A stretch of DNA of 29,871 nt from Sperchopsis tessellata (taxonomy: Eukaryota; Arthropoda; Insecta; Coleoptera; Hydrophilidae): the NCBI GenBank assembly GCA_033557685.1, contig JAWQRN010000425.1:1-29871 (forward strand), written 5' to 3'. Each line of letters starts with the position of its first letter. The stretch's first letter is position 1. Positions 9,349-21,400 of this stretch are shown piece after piece. The notes beneath the pieces are model-generated. The model was not told where the DNA came from and did no database searches. It saw nothing but the letters and a program-made list of their open reading frames with translations. The position numbers and the translations under genes are program-made.

Positions 9349-12300
9349 ATGTCTCGACGAAAGGCAACTGAGGAAACGGACAAACTGACGCGTATTGCAA
9401 TTGTCAACGAAGACAAGTGTAAGCCGAAGAGATGTCGTCAGGAGTGCAAAAAGTCTTGTCCGGTTGTACGTATGGGAAAGTTGTGTATCGAAGTGACTCC
9501 AAATAGTAAAATTGCTTCAATTTCTGAAGAATTGTGCATCGGTTGTGGTATTTGTGTGAAGGTAAATATTCCGTATTTTTGAGTACCATATTGTGAACCA
9601 GAATCGATAAAAGTAATTTAATATGTACACTTTAAATTTTTACAATTGCTTGCATAATTTTAAGTTGTGGTCACTCTAATTTAATATTGCATATTATTAT
9701 AACATTTGACTTTTATTGTAATTATCCCCATTGCATGTTGGTTATGAATATGAAACAAATTACTTAGAATTAGGCTTTACGCTTTAAATTATCCTCAGAT
9801 TCATTTTTAGAAGGTGAGTGTGGCTATAGGGTATCATTTTTTTAACTAGATGAAATGGTGATTGACCAGTCTTAAAATTTCTGTTTTCTGCATTTTTTAC
9901 TTCTTATTTATGAGTTTTTTACCGCAATGTTAATGTCATTGTGTTAGATACCATACTTAAATGCTGTCGAGGTGACACTCTCAAACAAATATAATTTAAA
10001 TATCATTAGAACTAAATATTGAATGTAATATAGCATACTGTTACTAGGCATATTACAAATTGTGAAAAACAGTGGAAGATTCATTTACTGAACCGGTTAC
10101 AATAACAGGTGATTGTGAAATCCTATCGTTGCCATATCATACAATATGTGCACCGAGTTATATTCAGTATTCATTACAACTTGCGTGTAATATAATTCAA
10201 TTTGCACATTTTATGAGGCGGTAATGACTTAATGATTACTTAACTTTAAAAATCACCCAGTAGAACTATTTCATTGCTATGGAAATATTTTTTAGTTTCT
10301 TGTCATAATTTGACAGATTCTGTTTGCTTTTTTCACTGAGAATTACAAGTATACAAAGAAAAAGGCCCTCAGACTGAATTGAGTGCAACATTCTGACCAA
10401 ATTTGATAATGAATTTATTCCTACTCGAAAATTTTGTTTCCAATCAAGAACCATAATTATATACATTTGAAGGATGTTGTAGAATAAATTTGTTTTCATT
10501 TAATATTTTCTGATTTGAAAAAAGACATGTCACGTAAGAAAAGTGGACTTGTAGAAAATGTTCGTGTAGTCATACGAGTGCGGCCGATGAACAGGAAAGA
10601 AATAAATGATCAACTGGATAAAATAGTTAATGTTAATCCTAGAGAAGGGGTGATTATGCTTAAGAAGCCAAAGTCTTCTGAAAAGCAAAAGTGTTTTCGA
10701 TTTGATCACATTTTCACAGAATATTGCACCCAGAAAGATGTTTATAAATATATAGCGTTCCCTATAGTAGAGAAAGCATTTCAAGGGTACAACGGCACTA
10801 TAATGGCATATGGGCAAACTGGTACCGGTAAAACATTCACTATGGCTGGTTTACAAAAACATAAAGAAACACATGGAATAATACCTCACACATTTAATCA
10901 TATTTTTAGTGAAATATCTACGGCTAGGCAAGAAAAGTCGTTTGTCGTGACCGTGACATACTTAGAGATATATAATGAAGATGTGCGGGACTTGCTTTCG
11001 AATTGTCCCAATAAAAAGTTAGAAGTCCGCGAACGTGTAGATGTTGGTGTTTATGTAAAAAATTTGATGGGTTTTACCGTTGATTCCATAAAATCTATTA
11101 CTAAATTGATGGAAAGAGGAAATCACAATCGAATTACACGTGCTACATTAATGAATGATGTAAGTTCACGTTCGCATGCAATATTTACTATAGTTATTGA
11201 ATCTAAAGATAGACTTGATAATAAGACAACCATAGGGAAACTCAACTTAGTAGACCTAGCAGGTTCAGAACGTTTAAGTAGAACGCAAGCAACTGGTGAT
11301 CGTCTCAAAGAGGCTGGAAGCATTAACCAATCACTTTCGGTATTAGGCAATGTTATTTCTGCACTTGTTGATGGAAAAAGTACTCATGTTCCTTATCGTA
11401 ATTCAAAACTAACACGCTTACTGCAAGATTCTTTGGGTGGCAATTCGAAAACTGTCATGATTGCCATGATAAGTCCATCAGAAGCAGATTATGAAGAAAG
11501 CATTTGTACACTGCGATACGCTAGCAGGGTGAAATACATAAAAAATGAAACAAGGAAGAATGTTGAAGTAAAGAAAGGTTTGATTGAACGCTTTGAAGAA
11601 AAGATTGCAAAATTGAAAGAAAAGATTTCTCAAATATCTGTACAGGAGATGAAAGAGAAAAAAATAAAAGTTCATAAACGAGGGGAAAGACTCATTTCGG
11701 ATACTACCTCTGAAGATCTATTGAAGTGTAATGCTGAGTTACTCAAAGCTGAAGAGGAAAAAGAAGAAATCCTTAAGAAAATATCAGTGATACAAAAAAA
11801 AATTTTGGTTGGTGGAGAAAACTTGTTAGAAAAGGCACAAGAACAAGCGTTTCTTTTGGAAATGTCTGGTAGTGAATTACAAAATTTAGACAGATCAAGG
11901 ATAGAGCTCGAAGATAATTTACAAAGGCGAGGTTCAGAACGTATTGAGGTGGAAGAGAAATATTCCTGTTTGCAAGAAGAAAATATCATTTTAAACAAAA
12001 AAATAGAAAAGGTGGAGGCACTGCTGAATGAAGCTAAAGAACAGCTGGCTGAAAAAAAACAAGAATATGAAAAAGAGATAGAGTTGCTTTCTGAAAATTA
12101 TAAGCAGTTGGTGCGAGATTTTAAGTTTGTCAATAAGTTAATTGATGAGTATATTCCCAAGTACTATTTGAGAAGGATTGAAGAAAAAATTGTTTGGAAT
12201 GAAGAGATAGCTGATTTCCAAATATTGAAAGTTGCTCATACTGGAAATAATGTTCAAGATGATGGAGAAGATTTTCGCCCGCTATTGAAACGAACTATCA

Positions 12301-15300
12301 AGCCAAACTACCATATGTATAACTCTTGGAAGAAAAGAGTTCATGGTGCTCCCTCCCAAGGATGCAGCAAGCAAAAAATTTAAATGTTTTGTAATTTTTA
12401 ATAGTTAATCTCAAATATTTCTTATATTTTTTATCATTGTTTTACTATTAACTAAATACTATTTTTAACTACTTTACTTGTATGGTATTGATATATTAAA
12501 TTGATGATGAAAATTTAATATTATCTCTATATTTTTTTCTACGACCTTATAGAAACTAAACTTTTCATCCCACATATTTAGGTTGAAAGTAACACACTAA
12601 TTTGTTTAGAATACTGTCATAACAACAGCCTGCAAAACCTCAGCTATTTGTAAACTTATTAAAATGATACACATGTTTACAAATTCTGGTATAGGTTTTA
12701 AAAATTTTTCATTATTCATAGCACTTGGTGGAAAAATTGTGCTTTCTCCCTAGTTGCACAAATAACTATTAGGTAAAACATTGGTTTAGTTCCTTTTTAC
12801 ATGAGTGAATGTCCTTGGCCGTTTACTGAAAGTGGTATATTTGGCAAATAAAACACTGTATACAAAAATAGGATACTTTTATCCTTTTAGATAGCATTCA
12901 TATTTTGGACAGTTTACTATAGCATTCATATTTTGGACAGTTTACTATAGTTTTCCACATTCAGTGTATCTATCTAACCACATATTACCAGGTTCTTTAG
13001 CTATATAATTAAATACAGTTTAGAACGAATATGTATTCACATATCAAGGCATGAATTGGAAATATAAGATTTCAAGGTCATTTACTTATTGTGTTGTGCT
13101 TGGCTATAAATGAATAGCTTATCTATTCAGGTATATGACACTTTACACATAAAGTATGTAGCAGTAGTAGTTCATTTTTTTATTGCAAACCAGTTAAAAT
13201 ATTATTTCTCAATAAAAATTAAAATGTGTTTATGTATATAACTTCCATAGATAAGATTCAAATGATTAGAAATTAAATATCTGGGTCTGACAATGTCTTT
13301 ATTTGAGTCTCTTGAGACACAAACAGACAAACTTAACAGAAAAAATATGGACAATGTGCACAAAATATAATTGTATAAATTTTAAATTTGATTAGACAAC
13401 AAATTAATGTTCCGAAGAATTGTGTACCTTGTATAATTTTACCATCTATATTTACAGATCTTAATTTAAAATTATGTCTAGGATTTTATACAAATAAAAT
13501 AAGATTTTTCATATAACAGCCATATTGTGCAAAACTTCTATATCACACTTTTGTCAAAAGTATGTTATATAGATCTACAAAACCTTTCAGTCAATTTAAA
13601 TGAAATTTCCTACAGGGAAGTTGCATTGCATATGGAGTGCAATGAGCATATTAACTATTTAAAATTATACCCTACAGCAGGGCTGCAACCTAGCTTTAGG
13701 TTGCGATTGATTTTTGATAGGTTCAAGAAATGTTTAGATATTATTGATAAAAGTTTGTAAGCATTATTTAATTATCTGTTAATTTCTATTAATAGGTAAA
13801 ATACAAAACTCCTATTTAAATTATTCTCACATTTACAGCTACTGTTATTGAATTGTCTCAAAAATATTCGCACACATACTTAGATGAACTTGAATTATTG
13901 AAATATGATTTAAAAATAAAAAAAAACATTTAATTTAATTATATGCAAATTTTGGTTAAAATCATTTTAAAATCAATTAATCCGTTAAATTCGAAGTTCG
14001 TTAAATTGAGGTCTGAAAAATTGCGGGTTTACTGTATATGAAGATATACTGGATGTCACTGTACTGTAACTCATAATTATTAATCCATTTTAGAGAAAAA
14101 CTTATATGGAAATTATCAAATTCTTTGAGATTGTCTTGACTTATTTGGAAAGTAAATTTTTGTTAACTGTCAAATTCAACACATATACCTTATTTTTAAT
14201 ACGACACTAAGTATCTAAACATTTATTGATAACATTGGTATCTCCTCTACAACACACATATCAATATAAAACTGCAATAGCTAAAGAAACAATGTAATTA
14301 TTAATAAGATATAACCATCTATTTGCAAGCAAATATTACCCAAGCCAGTAATAAAATTCCCGTCTTACATTCTTTAACATGTATTGTAATAGATCTTTTT
14401 AAACAATTCCAGAGAAAAAAATCATTTGGGGCTAAGTCCGGTGAACGAGCCGGCCACTAAATTGTTCCTCCTCTACCTATTGAGTGAACTTCATAGGCAA
14501 ATTCTGAAAAGTCACACACTATATATATTTAAATTCTCAAAAGTTGGCCCAATGTCTTCTTGTAGCATCTGCAAGGATCTTTCATCAGTGAGGGTACCTT
14601 CAATAAAAAAAAAAGGAAAAATAGTCGGTGCCCTAGAATACCAATCTGCACAAATATTGATGATACTGACTTCTGTTAAATTTGTTAAATAAACGTTTTG
14701 TGTACTCCAATATTTCAATTTTGGATCGTTTGGGAGTGCCATGGATAGAAAATGTACATTCGTCAGAAAGCAAAACATTAGGTAGAAAATCTCTGTTATT
14801 GTGATTGAAAAGGAGGTGTTTTAAATGCTATGGACAAATAGCATTTAGAAATTCCCAAATTTTTACTAAATTGGGTCAAGCTAAGATTTTTGAATTTTTA
14901 CATTTAAATCATATCGATCTTGTTTCTGGTATTACTTCGTTACAGGTACATTGTTTATTAATATTAACATTAGATTTAAAATACTAGGTATTGTACAATC
15001 CGCGTAAAGTCCAGCAAATAAATCCCAAAAATTTCGTAGAGAATGTCCAGAGTAATGCCACTGAATAAACAACACTTTCTCTTCTGAAGTGTAATAATCC
15101 TTTTTGTTGCTTTTAAATGCATCCATTAATATACAATACAATTCATTTTTCGTTAAGTAATAAATACAATGCAATTTAAGAATGAAAAATTATATGTGGT
15201 TGATAGCTAACTACAATTTACTTATCAAATAAGTCAAAGCAATCGATTTGATAATTAAATAATAGTTTATCTCTCAAAACTGAATTAATAAATAGAAAAA

Positions 15301-15397
15301 TTTGCTTAATGGATGCAGTTTAAATTCCCATGTACCAATATCGACTTCAAATCCCATGTGTATATATATATATTTTAAAACTCGAAAATCATCTGCA

Positions 15398-15449
<52 letters not shown>

Positions 15450-18400
15450 TGCTACTCCAATGTAAAATATCCTTTCAAACTACACAAGCAACTTTGTAGA
15501 TATTTGAAATATTCCAACTTTCGTGCAATACTGTGTATCAACAAATTTGTCAAAATCGATCTAGAGTTCTCTGCAGACCATTTAAGTCTAACAGTCTAAT
15601 TTACCGCTTATATGTGGCAGTAATAAAACTTCTATGTCTGGCTGCATATGGCACATGAAATACTACCCTCTCCTGAACATTTCCTATCTGTTTTATACCA
15701 TGTAGATCATATATGGCTATTTCATAGTCATGAGTCGATTTACCTAGATGTGTTCCATTTTTAAATTATTAAACAATTGTATTGATATACACATTTATTT
15801 TTAGAAATGCCCTTTTGAAGCCATCGCAATTATCAATTTGCCAAGTAATTTAGAAAGAGATACAACCCATCGTTATGGCAAGAACTCTTTCAAACTACAT
15901 CGTTTACCTATACCCAGACCCGGTGAAGTTCTGGGATTAGTTGGAACCAACGGTATTGGAAAATCTACTGCCCTTAAGATTTTAGCCGGAAAATTGAAGC
16001 CAAATCTAGGGCGCTTCACCGTAAGTAACTAAAGGAGGTCATTCACTTCTATTAACAGTTATCACATAATAATAATTATTCAAATTGTATCACATTTTTA
16101 CAGGATCCTCCAGACTGGCACGAAATTCTCAGCCACTTTAGAGGCTCAGAATTGCAGAACTATTTCACCAAAATTTTAGAAGATGACTTAAAAGCCTTAA
16201 TCAAACCCCAATATGTAGATCAAATTCCCAAAGCTGTCAAAGGCACTGTTGGTCAGCTTTTGGATAAGAAATCTGAAATGGACAACCAACATGATATTTG
16301 CAGGATGCTTGGTAATAAATTGTGCTATATAATTGCGAAATGTTGTAATATTGCTTTGAATTTTAGATTTAAGCCACATTCGGGAAAGAGAAATATCAGC
16401 CTTATCTGGTGGGGAACTTCAAAGATTTGCTTGTGCCATGGTGTGCATCCAAAATGGAGACATTTTCATGTTTGATGAACCATCTTCTTATTTAGATGTT
16501 AAGCAACGTTTGAATGCTGCCAAAACTATACGATCTTTACTTGGTCATGATAGGTATGATACATTTTTAATAAATGAAAAGTTAATCTGAATTATATGTA
16601 TGAGTACTTTAAGGCAATCCATTTTTATTCTTTTACATTCATATATTATGTGCTACTATTTCAAAAATTTCACAAAGTTAAAAAATTGTTATATTATTAA
16701 GAATGTATTTATTGTTATAAATAAATGCAAAATCAAAAAAATGATATAGCTAAAATTTAAGATATTTTACACAAATTTATGCTTACACTAGGAACTGGTC
16801 TTGTTCGTATTATATATATTATAATACTCTGACGTTTTTATTGGGATGTTTAAAACTATTTTCTATTCATTGGAAATCTTATCAAAATTGAGAATTTATA
16901 AAAAAAAAATTTTGAAAAATTTTAGTTTTATGTTCCGATTATGCAGTCATGCATGAAAATAGCAGTTATGAACAATTCAGTGTGAATGTCTAAATAAAAT
17001 TGCCTACATAGAATTCATAATCAATGGTTAAGTATCATATATTGTAAAATGAAAGTGCTATAAAATAACACAGATTAAGAAACTTAAAAAAGTTTATTTT
17101 CTTAAAAAATAGTTTAATAACATTCTGTATTAAAAGAGCTATCATATCTATATTTAAAAAATAAATAAAAATCTATCCCACAATGAAAATTTTAAAAGAT
17201 TTATCTGAAAATTTGGTTTTATGTTCCGATTATGCAGTCATGTGCGTGAAATAGCAGTGGTTAAGAATTTTCTAACTGAAATTGTCTACAGAAAAATAAT
17301 AGTCAATGATGTATTGTAAAATTAAATTCCAATAAAATAATACAGAATAACTAACTTTTAATAAAAATAACAATTAACTTTTAGTATGTCGCTGACATTG
17401 ACCCTTGTCTATGGAAATTAAAGTTTACGCCAATTGTTTAGATGTCTATAATTCTTCTCGATTTCTGGTTTTAATAATATGTACAGTTTTTTTAACGTCA
17501 ATCTCTAAATTTTAGATACTTATCTGTCTGTCCATTGCTTTTGTTGTTTTAACTTTAAAATCTTTTGCAAAATATCCTATTATGTTTTTTAGTATTTATA
17601 ATATAAGCTCATAATGGCGCGACCCATTTTTGACTATAAAATTTAATAAATATGACTCTTGTGTTAATTTTTTATATCATATTACCTTCATATTTATACA
17701 GTTAATATTATGTTTTATGTTATTCTGGTGAAAAAGCTCATAAAAGTTGAATGGTGCTAACATATTTTACTTCAAAATAGTGTATAGACATTATATATAT
17801 ATTAACTTTAATCCCATTTTTATAAAAAGAAATTAATTCGCTTTATAAATGGAAAACACCTTAGTGATATTTTCATGTGCATGAGTGTATTTCATTTTTC
17901 ATTCATATTAATTTAACATTGACCAGCAAAAATTCTATTCACTCAGCAAACAAAATTTTTAATTTCCAGAAATTTGTCTTCATCAAGGTAAGGATAGAAT
18001 TTTTTTAATATAATTGGTTATGGGTTTCTCATGCTTATTCTGTATTTTAATTGCTTAATAAATATAAATAAAAGCCCAGGTTTGTTGATAACATTTGCAG
18101 TTACCTAAGAAACATAAATGGAATTTCTATCAAATGACATTTCTGTTAATGTATTTTTGTTTCTATAAATTGAAAGGTGTCATAATTAACTTTTCAACAT
18201 TAAAATACTAAATACATGTTTTAGTCTGTACATAGACTTCCACGGCCACATTAGATTTCTTCAGGTTTTCCGGAAGATAACCGTGTATAGGCTTTTCATT
18301 ATTCTACGACTAGCACTTCTGAGGGCTACATGTCATTCTATACTTTGCACTTTTTAGAGCTACTTGGCAGCCCACAGCTAGCACTTTTAAATGTCACATG

Positions 18401-21400
18401 GCAGTTTACATCTAGCACTTTTAAGAGCTACATGTTTTGATTATGTCCCCTACAACAGAGGACGAAATGTCAGCAAAAAGAAAAGTCAACATACTGTTAT
18501 CTCCGGGAAAACCTGAATATATGTGCTTTATGGTTTATTTTAACTTGAAACCCACAGAAACGTAAGTATTTTTAATACATAGTTAGAGAACAATGTGATT
18601 GTATGTATCATTTCAAAGGTATTATTAATGTTGGCCTATACTTGTTTGTAAGTACTTTATTAATTTAGCTACTAGAGGATTTAGAAACAAAATATTTTTT
18701 TAAATTCTTAAGGCAATTATAGCTTTTCATATTTAATTAACCTACAATTATTGAATGTTCTCACAGGTGCTTGTTGCGATAAAAATTGATTTTTTGAAAG
18801 CAATAAACATAAGTGATCACAAGTCATAACTCGAAATGCTAATTAATTAAACAATTGTTGAAAAGAGAATTACTTGTGTCAAATAAGTTGCTATATCAAT
18901 AATAAAAATTACAGCAACATCTTCAGGCTTTCCGGGAGATAACCCTGTGTTGGCTATTTATTTTTGCCTATGTTTCATCCACGATTGCAAGGGACATTAT
19001 CAACAATGAAGCTCAAAAAAGTGCTAGGTATAGACTGGCAAAGTAGTTTACACTAGCACTTTTAAGAGCTACATATCTTGATAATGTCCCATGCAACGGT
19101 GGACGAAACATCGGCAAAAATGGTTATCTTCCAGAAAATGAAAATTTCAGTTTTTCTAGAAAGAAAGCAATTTTATATTGTATATTTGATGTAAACTGGT
19201 TAATAAAGCACAAATTGTATGGATTCAATATTTTATAATTTATTGTTTCATCTTTAGCACTAGTACTACACACACTTGTATATATCAATAACAATAACAA
19301 CTTTTTTATACAAAATATCGGCCTGTAAGTACAAGAATTGGTACACAAATACAAAACATTACATGAAATAATGTCACACACTATACCTGGAGTATAATTT
19401 GCAGGTACACTTTCTACACTAATACCAAATATCACGTTTTCAAGAAAATACCCTCTCAAAACATAAAGAAAACCATGCGGTTCTAAATTTATTAACAAAT
19501 ATTTTATTTTAGTTTTAAACATTTTACAATAATTTTAATTATATTATGCAATTTATTATATATTCTAATAGATACAGAGGAAGAATTTCTCACCGTCATA
19601 CTCAAATGATGTATAGAAAAATGTATGTTCAGTAATCTAGTGTCATACACAAAGTTTGTATTATTTGTAGTAAAGTTAGTCTTATTTGTATGCATATGTA
19701 CTTCAAACAGTTACAGTGCATATATAGTAAATATCTTATTTTTCAGTTTGAATATACTTCTGATAACTCGTTTTTGTAATTCAAAAATTGTGTCAATATT
19801 TCTTCCACTCCAAAACATTCCATGTCTTATGGTAGATTCAAAGTTGACATGGTATATTATCATTAGAGATTTAGAGTTCATTTTTTTGCAGTAATTATAA
19901 TTATGAAACAAATAGTACTTCACTTTTTAGTCAAACAAACTTATGATGCTGCCAGCACAAAAACTCAAATATATATACCTAGAAACTGTGTGTATTTACT
20001 TAATATAAATATACAACTATCAAAATTTATTATTTTCTTATTTTCTTTGTTCCTGTTAGTTAAGAACAATATCAAATTTGTTTTTTCTTTATTTAAAATT
20101 AATTTTTTTTGAGTAAGCCAACCTTTTGCCCTATTAAAATAGTTAGCCTAGTTATATCGTTGGCACTGAAGATATCCAAAAACGTTACATCTACACAGTT
20201 TGTGTTTTATGAACTACTAACAGTGATAAACATAGCTATTTTAAGCTTAACTTGATTGCTTCATGTGCCAAAATGTTGACACCTTAACTCGGTTGTCAGC
20301 CAGTCAATATGTTCCTCCACGCTATGCTGACCAGTTGGATGTAAGATCAGTAAATGCAAAAGGACACGGTTTTCATAATTTGGATAGAGAAGCATACCCA
20401 AAGATACTTTATATTACATGAGAAATGTAAGAGATAACATTACTAAATGTATTTCTCGATATCCAATGATCTTTGAAGTACAGTACAAAATTTTACTGAA
20501 TCTTTAAAAATGCAGGTTCTCTAAAAATCCTGGAGTAACAGTTGTAACTTTTTAAATAATAAGTAGATTAAAAAGTTCAGTAAGTACCTAGACATACTAT
20601 GGTAACTTAACAATCACGTTTTTTGCATGCCTAAACTCATGCTCCCTCCTTTTTGAAGTAACAATGACCTTATGTTTAAATAGTGCAATATGAATCTTTT
20701 ACTGTTTTAGATTCATTATTGTCGTTGAGCACGATTTAAGTGTCTTGGATTATCTCTCAGACTTTATTTGTTGCCTTTATGGTGTGCCAGGAGCATATGG
20801 TGTTGTTACTATGCCTTTTTCTGTCCGTGAAGGTAATTATATCTGTTTATTTTAAAACTTGCATTAGTCTTTTGTTGTGGTGTCATTGTAGGTATCAACA
20901 TTTTCCTTGATGGTTTTGTACCAACGGAAAACTTACGTTTCCGTGATGAGTCGTTAGTCTTCAAAGTAGCTGAGTCAGCAACAGAGGAAGAAGTTAAGCG
21001 TATGAACCATTATGAGTACCCAGCTATGACAAAAACCATGGGTAATTTTAGACTAGAAGTGAGAAAAGGTCAATTCTCAGATTCAGAAATCTTGGTTTTA
21101 CTTGGTGAGAATGGTACTGGAAAAACTACATTCATCCGAATGTTGGCTGGAAATTTGGAAGCTGATGCAGGATCAGGTAATTAATTTTCTATTTCCTAAA
21201 AAATAGTAATTCCTTTGATTATCTTAGGATATTGAAAACAATAAACAAAAGCAAAATATTTTGTCTTACAGCAGTTCACTAAGTAGGAAATACAAAGTAT
21301 TGCATGGACTAATTTAGTATTGTTTCTATAGTTGCTGTTCTAAAATATTCGTCACTATAAGCAAAAATATGTACTAGCCTGAGCCAGTAGAGTGACTTTT

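Larger units (their letters stand above)
12384..14359 (+). other. ABCE1 intron 1 downstream of the kinesin
   Basis: Possible polyadenylation signals for the kinesin are ATTAAA at 12495-12500 and AATAAA at 12847-12852. The rest is AT-rich. A 77-codon frame at 13527-13760 is not recognised. A transposon-end-like sequence lies at about 13980-14036 and a tandem duplication at 12891-12946, both listed separately. Confidence 0.5.

Noticed and set aside
10515..10526. Upstream extension of the kinesin by four codons from TTG
   Set aside because: TTG is not a usual eukaryotic start. The ATG at 10527 gives MSRKK just before the motor domain, a normal length for the family.
10530..11998. Minus-strand frames of 65-108 codons opposite the kinesin
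   Set aside because: They are antisense shadows of the coding strand, with no motif likeness.
13527..13760. 77-codon plus frame in ABCE1 intron 1
   Set aside because: No likeness to a known protein. It sits in transposon-rich intron.
15302..15599. Two overlapping frames across the (TA)n tract
   Set aside because: Their Tyr-Ile repeats are simply translated TA dinucleotides.
16197..16475. Frames running through ABCE1 exons 3-4 without splicing
   Set aside because: Read-through of the 55-bp intron breaks the ABCE1 alignment; the spliced reading restores DLSHIRERN and the signature motif.
19124..19522. 132-codon minus frame
   Set aside because: It runs from the end of inverted-repeat copy C into a LINE tail. 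Its length is probably chance, and no motif was seen.
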